From Ohessyouella blattaphilus (lineage in GTDB: Bacteria > Bacillota > Clostridia > Lachnospirales > Lachnospiraceae): a stretch of 64,000 nucleotides of DNA. Below are positions 17,924-26,567 of this stretch, in pieces. Numbering within the stretch: position 1 is the first letter of the stretch; the number at the start of each line of letters is the position of its first letter. The position numbers and the translations under genes were made by a program. Below the pieces are notes generated by a model. That model ran no database searches. It was not told the DNA's origin and saw only the letters and a list, made by a program, of their open reading frames with translations. The stretch spans positions 1 to 64,000 of the forward strand of contig NZ_JAMXOC010000011.1 of the NCBI RefSeq assembly GCF_024721265.1, in the 5' to 3' direction.

Positions 17924-20330
17924 CTTTTGTCCTTTTCTCAGCTTTCTCAAGGAAGTTTGTATCAAAAAGGTCAAAGAGAGGATTCTCACGATTGATTTCC
18001 CCATCTAATAAAATAACCTTTTTCCCCCAGACCATAACTCCGTGACCCGGCTTTTCTTCGCTTAAGCTTAGAAACTCAGTTCTCGTAAGTTCCTGTATCT
18101 CTGCTAGCGCAAGGGCATCCACGCCTCCCTGATCAAAGAAGCACTTATACTCACAGTTTGAGAACATTTCCCGTAGATCCGGATTCTCAATTGCTCGTTT
18201 TAAGTTTTGCATGGCGAGGGTACAGATACCTCCGTATTTACGAAAGGTGACCACACTTGATAAGAGCATTTTTGCACTGGTTGGTCTTTGACACACTACT
18301 TGGGCTTCGTCCACTATAAAGTGGGTAGCTCGCTGAATCGACTGATTATATTCCATCCGTGTAGCTAAGAAATTCATAATCGTTCCCATCACCGGCTCCC
18401 ACATGTGTTCTGGTACATTCTTAATCCCAAAGCAAGTAAACCGATTATCAATCTGAAAGTTTGTAGGTTTTGAGAACATATTGTACTTCCCTTCCGTATA
18501 CTCTTCCAAGGAATTATAGATTACTCTAATAAGCTCCTGATCTCCTGTAGTAATCGCCTTCTCCTGTTCCTGTTTTAGCTTTTTTCTTAGTGTGCAAAGA
18601 GTGGGTTGTGTCTTTAATCTTGTGCGACTAAAGACGTCATTATACATCAGCCTAACGCAGCGTCCAATAATCGATAGATGTTCCTGAGTAACTGTAATAT
18701 TATTCATAATCGCTTCACAAAACATCGTTGCATAGGTCGTCATATCTGTTACAAAAGCACTTTTCGTATTCTCATCTCCAAAGAAAACATCTGCTGGTAC
18801 TTCAAAGCCATTCATGTATAGATTCCCTTTTGGTGAAAAGTCTAGGTACTGTCCCCCAAACTTAGGACACACATAGGCCATTTCATCTTGAGGATCAATC
18901 ATCATTACATCGTCATCTGTCGCTAGAAGTGTTTGAGCTATCTCTGTCATCTTTATACTCGTCATGGATTTACCGCTTCCTGTATGTCCTACAATAATTC
19001 CGTGAGGTCCTTTTAGCTTTTTTCGATTGGCAATAACCGCTCGCTTTGTAGTCTTATTAAGACCATATAGATAACCGTTTTCCTCCTGAATATCTTGGGC
19101 ATAAAAAGGCTGGAAGGCAACAACTGAACTGGTTAAAAAGTTCCGCATATGATTCACTTGTCGCCCTCCATAAGGCAAGGCTGTATGAAGCGCTTTTAGT
19201 TGAAGAAAATCATAGGTATCAAACAGAACCCCTTGTTTTCTTCCAAGATTCTTAACACCTTCCACTCTGGTTGCAAGCTTTCCTTCACTTCTAGCTGTTA
19301 GAACCACAATTAGTCCCAGAAAGAAGCCATTCTCACTGTTTGTATCTACTTGATCTCGGTAACTTTCTAATTCGTCCTTTGCCTTTTCTTTACGGTAGGA
19401 AGGGGCAAGACTTCTCCTTCCAGCTTTCGCTTTTCCATCCATCTCCTCTTCAATTGCACGTTCATTGTTGGTATGGGCTGCCGCCAATTTATCTTTTAGT
19501 GTTGTTCGGTCTACAGGAGCATAATCAAGAGTAATAAGACTAGGATAACTTAGCTTCGAAATATTATGTATGATTTCATCCCCTAGAGAAGATGCAAAGT
19601 CGTGACCAAAAAGAACCGATACGTATTGTTCCCCAACTCGCATAAAATTTCGCTCTTGCTCTAGACTAGCTGGCAATACCGTATTTCTCATATCCCCGTG
19701 GTCAAAATATCTCTGAAAGGTATCTAGGTCCTTCTCTTCTCGGAAGAAGAAAGACCTTAGAGACATAAAACGCTCCTTAGCACTTAACCGGTGAATCTTA
19801 CTTCCCCATATCACGAAATTCTTTACTATTTCACGATCCAAAGTGTTAAAAAAACTTTTTGCTTCTTCAAAAGATAACGCTCTACAAGTAACTGTTAGAT
19901 AACTCACCTGATTGACATTTCCCTGATCCGTATCAAGCTTTTGTTTCTTCCAGCTCTCTATTCCCTCTTTTATTACTGGATACTGATCTCCATTTGGGTA
20001 ATGAAAAATACGATCCAAGTAAGCTGTCATATCCTGATATTTATTGACTTTTGTGATCTTAAAATCCACGTTCATTGTGTTTAGCCACCTCATCATAGAC
20101 TTTAAGATATACTCCTTCTCATCCTCATTTTTATTAGTATAATTCATATCCTCAAAGACGTAGCAGCTATCGTAAAGTATCACCCCCTCCCCTGGTTCTA
20201 ACCGAAATATCCCATTCTCCCGGTAATCGATAATATTAAGGCTTTCTCTCATATTTTTTGGACACTTAACAATTGGTTCTGTTAGCCGCTTCCGTTTTGC
20301 GAACCGGCTACTGCCCATAAAGATTCCCAT
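17913..20330 (-). CDS. virB4: VirB4-like conjugation ATPase
   Basis: An 805-residue ATPase that powers the type IV secretion channel. The Walker A motif is VGHTGSGKS near residue 448 and the Walker B motif FIVDEAQ near 671. The N-terminal half (about 1-400) is the usual VirB4/TraE partner-binding region. Length and layout match VirB4/TraC-type proteins of Gram-positive conjugative elements. The ATG overlaps the upstream prgI stop (TAATG), with GGAGGA seven bases before it, so the two are coupled. It should act at the inner face of the membrane with PrgI and the VirB6-like protein. The VirD4 coupling ATPase is not in this window. Confidence 0.93.
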   Translation of the reverse strand: MGIFMGSSRFAKRKRLTEPIVKCPKNMRESLNIIDYRENGIFRLEPGEGVILYDSCYVFEDMNYTNKNEDEKEYILKSMMRWLNTMNVDFKITKVNKYQDMTAYLDRIFHYPNGDQYPVIKEGIESWKKQKLDTDQGNVNQVSYLTVTCRALSFEEAKSFFNTLDREIVKNFVIWGSKIHRLSAKERFMSLRSFFFREEKDLDTFQRYFDHGDMRNTVLPASLEQERNFMRVGEQYVSVLFGHDFASSLGDEIIHNISKLSYPSLITLDYAPVDRTTLKDKLAAAHTNNERAIEEEMDGKAKAGRRSLAPSYRKEKAKDELESYRDQVDTNSENGFFLGLIVVLTARSEGKLATRVEGVKNLGRKQGVLFDTYDFLQLKALHTALPYGGRQVNHMRNFLTSSVVAFQPFYAQDIQEENGYLYGLNKTTKRAVIANRKKLKGPHGIIVGHTGSGKSMTSIKMTEIAQTLLATDDDVMMIDPQDEMAYVCPKFGGQYLDFSPKGNLYMNGFEVPADVFFGDENTKSAFVTDMTTYATMFCEAIMNNITVTQEHLSIIGRCVRLMYNDVFSRTRLKTQPTLCTLRKKLKQEQEKAITTGDQELIRVIYNSLEEYTEGKYNMFSKPTNFQIDNRFTCFGIKNVPEHMWEPVMGTIMNFLATRMEYNQSIQRATHFIVDEAQVVCQRPTSAKMLLSSVVTFRKYGGICTLAMQNLKRAIENPDLREMFSNCEYKCFFDQGGVDALALAEIQELTRTEFLSLSEEKPGHGVMVWGKKVILLDGEINRENPLFDLFDTNFLEKAEKRTKESR

Positions 20331-20722
20331 TAATGCTTCCTCCTTCTCTTTCTTCGTTTATTTTCTTTCCTTTTAATCGGCAATCGCTTTACAGTATGAA
20401 TTCTATAATAGTCTCTTTCTCGTTCGCCAAAATCCGTTATCAAAATGCTTGTTTTTAACTGATGTCGATAATGTTTTATAAGCTGTAATAGGTTATGCCC
20501 TTGATAGGAATAGCAACCAAAGGCTACTACCAAAGCGCCTATTGGTAGCACAATGTAAACACAGATAGAAGGGCTTAGGTTGGTAAAATACCATAAAAGA
20601 AAAGCAGATCCTCCATAAAATACAATCCCTGCAACTAAGGTTATGCTTTGGCGTGTGGTAAGTCCCTTAAAACCTGTGTCTTGGTATTCTCTTTCAAAGT
20701 CTTTATTGATTTTTATATTCAT
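20330..20722 (-). CDS. prgI: PrgI-family conjugation membrane protein (VirB3-like role)
   Basis: A 130-residue protein with two adjacent membrane spans (about 28-45 and 52-72) followed by a basic cytoplasmic tail that ends in Lys/Arg runs. The start MNIKINKDFEREY and the spacing of the spans fit the PrgI family (PF12666), which sits directly upstream of VirB4 in Gram-positive transfer systems and corresponds in position to VirB3. The coupling TAATG with virB4 supports a direct complex between them. Confidence 0.85.
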   Translation of the reverse strand: MNIKINKDFEREYQDTGFKGLTTRQSITLVAGIVFYGGSAFLLWYFTNLSPSICVYIVLPIGALVVAFGCYSYQGHNLLQLIKHYRHQLKTSILITDFGERERDYYRIHTVKRLPIKRKENKRRKRRRKH

Positions 20723-20733
20723 ATTTTCCTTTC

Positions 20734-21552
20734 CTACAATCCAAAATTTCTACGCATAAAAGTATCTGCTCCTTTTACACTGGCCGCCATTAAGATCATC
20801 GTAAACATACTTTGTAATGCACCACCAAATCCGTCTGCAATGGATGCAAACCCTCTTTCAAAAGTACCAAAGTCAATAGACTGTATCATCTTTCCAGCAA
20901 TCGTGATAACAAGAGCAATGACAAAAATTTCAAAAACATAAGATAAAAATGTCTTCATCCATGCAAAGGCCGTATTGTTAAGGGTTCTTCCTCCTGCTAA
21001 GCTGGCTAAGGCTATTGGTCCTACTGCTACCGATAAATAAATCTTCAAAAAGCGTCCATAGACTGAGAGAAAAATAAGCCCTCCACAAACAATAGCCACT
21101 AGGACATAAAGACTGCCAAAGATAAAGAAAAATAGCCACATGCCACCATCCACGTCTTCTGTTGTAAAAGTAATCGGCTCATAAGTCATAACTAATCCTG
21201 TTAACTGAGAGGACATCCTAAAGAAGATCCTTGTGATTGGAATCAAGGCTTGAATAAGCCCATTCGCCAGCACTAGTTTTATGACCTGCTTTACAAAAAT
21301 CTCGATAGTAAAACTTTCCTTTAAATCCGAAGCCTGGGTAATATATCCGATCATAAAGAATAGATTTAATAACACAATCCCTATGCCTTTTGTCCAAGGA
21401 TAAAGCGTTCCCTCTACAAACTCCCAGGTTGGGCTAGAAAAGGTCTCCGGGGTACTTGTCATGACCCCGGTTACCATACTCATTAATGCGTTCCATATCA
21501 TTTTTCCCAGTAGATAGGCTGGGCCCATTATGATATCTCTTATCGCTTGCAT
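20734..21552 (-). CDS. TrbL/VirB6-like polytopic conjugation protein
   Basis: A 272-residue membrane protein with about six hydrophobic spans, including GIVLLNLFFMIGYI, a long pair around MWLFFFIFGSLYVLVAIVCG, and FEIFVIALVITIAG. The YLSVAVGPIALA segment and the overall pattern fit TrbL/VirB6 proteins, which form the inner-membrane part of the DNA channel. AGGAG precedes the ATG. It lies between the pilin-like gene and prgI, the usual order in this element type. Confidence 0.82.
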   Translation of the reverse strand: MQAIRDIIMGPAYLLGKMIWNALMSMVTGVMTSTPETFSSPTWEFVEGTLYPWTKGIGIVLLNLFFMIGYITQASDLKESFTIEIFVKQVIKLVLANGLIQALIPITRIFFRMSSQLTGLVMTYEPITFTTEDVDGGMWLFFFIFGSLYVLVAIVCGGLIFLSVYGRFLKIYLSVAVGPIALASLAGGRTLNNTAFAWMKTFLSYVFEIFVIALVITIAGKMIQSIDFGTFERGFASIADGFGGALQSMFTMILMAASVKGADTFMRRNFGL

Positions 21553-21564
21553 ACGCGGCTCCTA

Positions 21565-21900
21565 TCATTGAACTAAGGTTAAAAGAATCTGAGGGGCTAA
21601 TGCCGCTAGGATTCCGCCACCAATTCTTTTCATTGCATGAGCCTGACTCGCTCCGTCTTGAGAACTCATACTAATACCAAATTCACCAATTCCCCAAAGG
21701 GTTAAGAGAATACCAATAGAAGTTACAATCGCTTTTACCACGTCGATCAGATTATTAAATCCACTAGATACGATTCCTGCTCCTGCTCCTGTGGCATTGG
21801 CATAGGGAGCGTAGGTTAACACCCCTAGTTTGACGGTTCCTAGTGTTGCTAATACTTTCATACTGATTTCTTCTTTTCTTCTTACTTTATTTTTCTTCAT
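21565..21900 (-). CDS. Maff2/VirB2-like small membrane protein
   Basis: About 111 residues. I took the ATG at 21898-21900 (MKKNKVRRKEE); a longer frame exists, but AAAGGAG is placed for this start. A basic N-terminus precedes a first hydrophobic helix ending ANATGAG, which looks like a signal peptide with an Ala-x-Ala-type cut. A second helix (VVKAIVTSIGILLTLWGIGE) and a third (GGILAALAPQILLTLV) follow. The tail resembles the Maff2 mobile-element family and VirB2-type pilins. It would form a structural part of the channel. Confidence 0.7.
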   Translation of the reverse strand: MKKNKVRRKEEISMKVLATLGTVKLGVLTYAPYANATGAGAGIVSSGFNNLIDVVKAIVTSIGILLTLWGIGEFGISMSSQDGASQAHAMKRIGGGILAALAPQILLTLVQ

Positions 21901-21907
21901 TGTGCTT

Positions 21908-22117
21908 TCATCTCCTTTTATTGAATAACCATGTGAATATAAATGTAAAGACGCCTGAAAACAGTAATACCAAACCATACATCACCGTACCCTTCCATTT
22001 CCCAAGAGCTGCCACCGGCAACACATACGTCATCAACATGTAGGTAATGAAGATTGCTAAGGCTAACGATAAAATCACAAAAATCACATTTTTAAATCCA
22101 AATCCTTTTCTTCTCAT
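21908..22117 (-). CDS. Small two-span membrane protein of the transfer operon
   Basis: A 69-residue protein with a basic start (MRRKGFGFK), two strong hydrophobic spans separated by a short GKWKG turn, and a basic end (FNKRR). GAGGAG lies before the ATG. I do not recognise the family. It is packed between the surface adhesin and pilin-like genes and probably belongs to the transfer apparatus. Confidence 0.65.
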   Translation of the reverse strand: MRRKGFGFKNVIFVILSLALAIFITYMLMTYVLPVAALGKWKGTVMYGLVLLFSGVFTFIFTWLFNKRR

Positions 22118-22140
22118 AATTCTCCTCTCGAATAGGAATC

Positions 22141-24765
22141 TTATTTCCTATTTACTTTTTTTCTTTTTTGATAAACCCCAGTTACCCCTGCTAAGATAAG
22201 CATTAGAATCCCTAAACCGATAAATAGATTTCGTTTACTTGTAAGGCCAGTCTTAGGAATAACTTGTTCTTCCTTCGGAACTTCGGGAGTCTTTGGACTC
22301 TCTATTTCTTCTGGCTCTTCTGGTTCCTCTTGCTTTACTAGTTCAACCGTTTGCCCTTCATCCTCAGGGTCCTTGTGCTCAGCGATGATTTTGTCCTCTT
22401 TATCCAACACAGTTTCAAAGGCTGTTAGTTTTTTCAGTTCTTCTGAGTTAAGCTTAGAAGCATCAAATTCAAACCATACTTCCACACTCCCTTTGTCCTG
22501 TTCTGGCTTAAACTTCGTGCTTCCTGTTAGCTCTTTTTCCTCAACTAAAACAGGCTTACCGTTTGCAGTTAAAATCCCCTCAGCCCTTAGTTCTTCACCG
22601 ATATTCTTCTCCATACCTGAATAGCGAACAACGTCTTTTAACTTAATCACGCCATCAGCAACAACAACCTTACCGCCGTCTTCTGTTGTTAGAGTAGTTC
22701 CGATCTCCGGTTTCTGCTCCTCATCATTTGTCAAAGTACCCATTTCCACCGCTACTAAGTTTCTCTCAATCACAACTTCAATGCCTGTTAAAAGGACCTT
22801 CCCTTTGTTGTTCTCACAAGGTAATTCATCTATTACATAAGTATCGAAAAGCAAAGCTCCCACTTCTTCATTTATAGCTTCAAGATTCCCAAACCAGATG
22901 CCGTCCTTCTCGCTTTCCCCTCGGTTCGTGTTTTCCGAGTGTTTATTCCAACCACTCTCTGTAGATGCATTGCCGTTCTTATCGGTTACTATGACATGGC
23001 TCTCTCCAGTAGTTTTTGAAGTGATAGAAAAGGGAATATTCGCCATCCGCTTTCCTGTACCGTCTTCGATTTTTACAAACTTTAAATCTCCACGAATAGG
23101 ATAATTCTTAAGTATTGGATAATCATAAGTCGATACCTTTTCAATCGTGCCTTGAGCAGTCACTTTTCTTATATGAACTTCTTTATCCGTTAATAAATAG
23201 CCTTTTGATGCTTTAATTTCCTCCACTGTTACCGTTCCTAGAGGAAGGGTTGGGTTTCCTTTTGAGTCAAGATAAAAATCACTGCCACTTACTAGATACT
23301 CTGCTCCTAGTTTTGCCTGTCCTTTGCTGTCTGTTCGAATAATCCAGCTACGTTCACATGTTTTTCCTTCCTTACTGGGATCCGAATCAAAGTGTCCTTT
23401 ATAGTACTTCACTTGGAAGTGTGTATCTTCTAAAACGGCCGCTCCTTGGGCTCTATTTAGCTCTGTTTCCTTATCTTTCTTTAGTGCCCATATCTGGATA
23501 GGATTATTTTGTGGCACTTCTTCTACTTGAGTTACATTTACTATTGCTTCGCCTCCAGAGGGAACACTTACTTTATAGGTATTTGGATCTACCCCATATC
23601 CTATTGGTGCCTGCGTTTCCTTAACCTCATAGATTCCTGGCGTAACTTCTACTTCACTATAACCATTCTCATCAATTACTAGCGTAGCTACTACTTCTGT
23701 TTCTCCTTCTTTTCTAACCACGTACTGAGCACCTGCCAAGCTATAACAAGAATTGTTGTCTGTCATTTCTCTATTAGCAGATACTTTCTTTAACTTAATC
23801 TTCCCTCTCGGCATATAAGCACTTCCAAACACCGCTTGGTAACTTGTATCTCTAGTAATCATAAATGCTTGAAAGCCTTCTGGGGCATCCCCGCTACTGA
23901 TGATATGTCTTAGCACCTCTAAACATCTATTCTTATTAGCGGCAGTTACTCCCGTAAACACAGACGCTGAAAGCTGACTTGCATCAAAGTTTGGATCACC
24001 CATAATTCCTTGGTTATTGCCTACTGCACACATAATTACGTGAGAGAATCCAATCTGCTCACCAACACCCCACCCAAAAGACTCCATCCATGCTTTATAG
24101 CCATTCGCCTCATAGCCTTCACCGCCGTATAGATTGTACATAGCTTTTGAGGCAGTATCTTTATTTGACCATACAAAATCCACTTGATAGGCTCCTGTAG
24201 GCGGAGCGTACTGATTTGGTCTTGCACAAAAAGCAAACCGATCATTGATAAACATCTCATTGGTAAACCAGTTATCATAGTTCACTTGATTGCCCAGATA
24301 ATAATTCACTAGGCTGCCTGCTTCAATTCTAGCTGCAACCCTACTTGATCTTGTTCTAATGTCCTTAACGTTTTTCGTCGGACGGTAGGCTTGTGGGATA
24401 ATCTCATCTTTAAGCTCCTCTAAATCTGCTGTGAATTCTGCCGATACCTTTGAATCTTCCTTAGGCATAAATTTAAACTTATATTCTGTTCCATCTGGTT
24501 TTGCTCCCATCCCATAAAGCACTGCCTTTTCCTCACTTACTAGGATTTTCTTAATCACATAGTCTTCATTTGCCTGAACTGAGATGTAGCTCCAAGAATC
24601 TGCTTCTGTAGGACCTCTAACTTCTATCAGGCCATTTGTTGGCTCTTCTATCGTCACCTTGGGCACTTCGTTATCCTCTGCCTTTACGTAGGCTGGCGCT
24701 ATCAAGGAAAACGCCATCACGAATATACCTATTGAGGCTAATGGTCTATTTTTCATCTTTTTCAT
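22141..24765 (-). CDS. VaFE-repeat thioester surface adhesin, sortase-anchored
   Basis: An 874-residue cell-wall protein. It has a signal peptide ending near AYVKAE, then a domain around 150-320 with FCARPN and a later NNQG that fits a Cys-Gln thioester domain of Gram-positive adhesins. Several CnaB/SpaA-like folds follow (GYSEVEVTPGIYEVKETQAP is typical) and then a VaFE repeat (LTAFETVLD, AEHKDPEDEGQTV). The end is a sorting signal: VIPKTG, a hydrophobic span and a basic tail. The sortase B gene lies one operon step away. The protein would hold mating cells together. Thioester residues are inferred from motif spacing only. Confidence 0.85.
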   Translation of the reverse strand: MKKMKNRPLASIGIFVMAFSLIAPAYVKAEDNEVPKVTIEEPTNGLIEVRGPTEADSWSYISVQANEDYVIKKILVSEEKAVLYGMGAKPDGTEYKFKFMPKEDSKVSAEFTADLEELKDEIIPQAYRPTKNVKDIRTRSSRVAARIEAGSLVNYYLGNQVNYDNWFTNEMFINDRFAFCARPNQYAPPTGAYQVDFVWSNKDTASKAMYNLYGGEGYEANGYKAWMESFGWGVGEQIGFSHVIMCAVGNNQGIMGDPNFDASQLSASVFTGVTAANKNRCLEVLRHIISSGDAPEGFQAFMITRDTSYQAVFGSAYMPRGKIKLKKVSANREMTDNNSCYSLAGAQYVVRKEGETEVVATLVIDENGYSEVEVTPGIYEVKETQAPIGYGVDPNTYKVSVPSGGEAIVNVTQVEEVPQNNPIQIWALKKDKETELNRAQGAAVLEDTHFQVKYYKGHFDSDPSKEGKTCERSWIIRTDSKGQAKLGAEYLVSGSDFYLDSKGNPTLPLGTVTVEEIKASKGYLLTDKEVHIRKVTAQGTIEKVSTYDYPILKNYPIRGDLKFVKIEDGTGKRMANIPFSITSKTTGESHVIVTDKNGNASTESGWNKHSENTNRGESEKDGIWFGNLEAINEEVGALLFDTYVIDELPCENNKGKVLLTGIEVVIERNLVAVEMGTLTNDEEQKPEIGTTLTTEDGGKVVVADGVIKLKDVVRYSGMEKNIGEELRAEGILTANGKPVLVEEKELTGSTKFKPEQDKGSVEVWFEFDASKLNSEELKKLTAFETVLDKEDKIIAEHKDPEDEGQTVELVKQEEPEEPEEIESPKTPEVPKEEQVIPKTGLTSKRNLFIGLGILMLILAGVTGVYQKRKKVNRK

Positions 24766-24797
24766 ATCTCGTTTTTCTCCTTTATATTTGTTTGTTA

Positions 24798-24831
24798 TAA
24801 AAACAAAGCATCAGGTCTCCCTCATGCTTTG
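24798..24831 (-). terminator. Terminator upstream of the adhesin gene
   Basis: On the minus strand CAAAGCAT pairs with ATGCTTTG (24804-24831), followed by TTTTTAT. It lies in the leader of the adhesin gene, between it and sortase B. Confidence 0.6.
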
Positions 24832-24893
24832 CTTCCCTCTCTGTTCCAAAATCCTTCTTTACACCCTCAATAAAATCACAACCTTTCTAAATT

Positions 24894-24934
24894 AAAAAAA
24901 CCGAAGATTCTAGCTTTCACTAAAACCCTCGGTT
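24894..24934 (-). terminator. Hairpin overlapping the sortase stop
   Basis: On the minus strand AACCGA pairs with TCGGTT (24899-24904 and 24929-24934) around a 24-base loop and is followed by a run of T. The sortase stop codon (24920-24922) lies inside the loop. Confidence 0.5.
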
Positions 24935-25666
24935 ACCTATTCCCATCTCTTCAATTAAGCGACTGTGTACCACAAAACGTTCTTTTACACCGCCGGCATT
25001 GGTACAAGTTGATAGCGTTAAAACTTTTTCCCCAGCTCTATCTGATAGAACCCTATCTTTTATCCAATCAATATACTCTTCGCCACTTTCAAACTGAATC
25101 TGAAAATCTTCGCTATCGGTGCTGGTTTCATAGGCACTGATGATTTCATACTTACAGTAATAATGTGGCAGATAAAGTTCAATAATATTTCGCCCCAACA
25201 GATACCCTTCATCTTCATAATTAGCCAGCTCACTAAACATCTGGGTCGTCGTCATGTTATGACCGTATAGAATCGTATGACGACTAGAAAAGTCTGCTTG
25301 ATTTCCTGAATCCATGAAAATACTGCCAATGGTACTCACTTCCTTCTGATAATCATGATACAAATAAAACTCTGAATCCTCACTTCTTAGTACGGGATAA
25401 TCAATCGTTGTTCCTTGAATATGAATCCAAGCAACAATTTCTGGATTGATTGCTTGTAGGCTAGCAAAATCAATCCATCTCGGTGGGCTCATTACTTCTG
25501 GATTCTCTTCCTCCTTATCTTCTACCACGTACAAGCTCTTCAAAGAATCTGTATGTTTCTTAGCCTCACTATAAGGCTCTTGCTCCTTTGCTGCAAAATA
25601 GAAGAACACAAAGGCCATTACCAAAAATAGGATTACCAAAAATTTTAATTCTTTCCATCGCATCAT
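24920..25666 (-). CDS. srtB: Class B sortase
   Basis: A 248-residue membrane-anchored transpeptidase with an N-terminal span (about 8-26). The catalytic set is visible: His136 in LYGHNM, Cys221 in TLSTCTN and Arg230 in ERFVVHSR. The class B type is indicated by the TLSTC motif and the length. It should attach the neighbouring VaFE adhesin (sorting motif VIPKTG) to the wall or link it into fibres. The start overlaps the upstream stop (ATGATG over TGA), so it is coupled to the sigma-like regulator gene. Confidence 0.9.
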   Translation of the reverse strand: MMRWKELKFLVILFLVMAFVFFYFAAKEQEPYSEAKKHTDSLKSLYVVEDKEEENPEVMSPPRWIDFASLQAINPEIVAWIHIQGTTIDYPVLRSEDSEFYLYHDYQKEVSTIGSIFMDSGNQADFSSRHTILYGHNMTTTQMFSELANYEDEGYLLGRNIIELYLPHYYCKYEIISAYETSTDSEDFQIQFESGEEYIDWIKDRVLSDRAGEKVLTLSTCTNAGGVKERFVVHSRLIEEMGIGNRGF

Positions 25667-26175
25667 TTTACTTCCTCTCTTCTCACAATCTCTTCATCAC
25701 TGTATCTACTATTATATTTATCTCTTATATTCTCTAGTGCCGACAACCGTAACCGCTCGAAGGTCCTTTGGCTCCCTTTAAAATCACCTAGTACCTCTTT
25801 ATAGGGCTTGTTCTGTATATAACGTTTTAGAATAATCTCTCTTTCAAGCCCTTCTAAAGTTGAATAGCAACACCTTATGCGTTTATATATCTGCCGCTTT
25901 CTATAAAGCCTCTGAAGCTCATAGTTAATATCTTCTACGACTCCAGCAAAGAGCTCTTCATGGAGCTCTAAGGTATATAAAATATCTCTTCGTTCTGGAG
26001 TACTCTTTCTTACTCCTTCAAGATTTACTCTCGCATACACATTGCTATGATACTCTTTGTTAGCCTGTTCCCACTTGCCTTTTAGCTCTCTGTAACGAAT
26101 CGATTCATTTTCACGAAACGACTCACAAGTTTGTAAGCAGTAAATAACCTCTTTCATACTCATTTCCCGTTTCAT
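25663..26175 (-). CDS. Sigma-region-4-like regulator (ArpU-type)
   Basis: About 170 residues. The N-terminal two-thirds is helical and charged. The C-terminus reads LEREIILKRYIQNKPYKEVL, then a helix-turn-helix ending RTFERLRLSALENI, which resembles sigma-70 region 4 as found in ArpU-like regulators of phages and mobile elements. No region 2 is present, so it is probably not a complete sigma factor. I chose the ATG at 26173-26175, four bases after AGGTGAG; a GTG nine bases further upstream is possible. Its place at the head of the transfer operon suggests it controls transfer genes. Confidence 0.65.
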   Translation of the reverse strand: MKREMSMKEVIYCLQTCESFRENESIRYRELKGKWEQANKEYHSNVYARVNLEGVRKSTPERRDILYTLELHEELFAGVVEDINYELQRLYRKRQIYKRIRCCYSTLEGLEREIILKRYIQNKPYKEVLGDFKGSQRTFERLRLSALENIRDKYNSRYSDEEIVRREEVK

Positions 26176-26176
26176 A

Positions 26177-26449
26177 CTACTCACCTATTTTAGATACGGT
26201 GTTTACAAGATAAGCCATACGCTTTGTTAAACCCTCTGCAATTCCAGTCAAGTACATTGGGCGAACCTGAAACTCTTTTAAGATAGTTTTATAATCCTCA
26301 TGAAGAAGGTCCTCCCCTTCTTCCCAGATGAAATTTGCTAAATCCACACCATCGTTAAACCCTACATCCTTAACTTTCTCTACGTCAATGCTACCATCAC
26401 TTCTAAAATACCCTTTTGAAAACAGTTCTATTACATAATCCTTGTACAT
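26177..26449 (-). CDS. Unknown small protein at the head of the transfer operon
   Basis: A 90-residue acidic protein with no family I recognise. The start MYKDYVIELFSKGYFRSDGS is followed by VEKVKDVGFNDGVDLANFIW, and the end is helical. No membrane span or signal is seen. Its stop lies next to the start of the sigma-like gene, and a pair of operator-like repeats lies just upstream of it. It may be a regulator or an ICE-specific housekeeping protein. Confidence 0.55.
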   Translation of the reverse strand: MYKDYVIELFSKGYFRSDGSIDVEKVKDVGFNDGVDLANFIWEEGEDLLHEDYKTILKEFQVRPMYLTGIAEGLTKRMAYLVNTVSKIGE

Positions 26450-26497
26450 CTGTTACACCTTTTCCCTTCCCCCTGCTTCTCTTTGGCAAAAGGTGTA

Positions 26498-26552
26498 ACT
26501 TCGTGACACTTTGTCACAAAGCCAACATTCACTTCGTGCCAATTTGTCACAA
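26498..26552. promoter_or_regulatory. Paired operator-like repeats upstream of transfer operon
   Basis: Two copies of ACTTCGTGMCAMTTTGTCAC start at 26498 and 26531, 33 bp apart (about three helical turns). Each holds a dyad; in the first it is GTGAC and GTCAC separated by five bases. They lie in the 118-base gap between repA and the next gene, where the transfer operon promoter would be. Confidence 0.7.
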
Positions 26553-26567
26553 GGTATTCAATTATTA

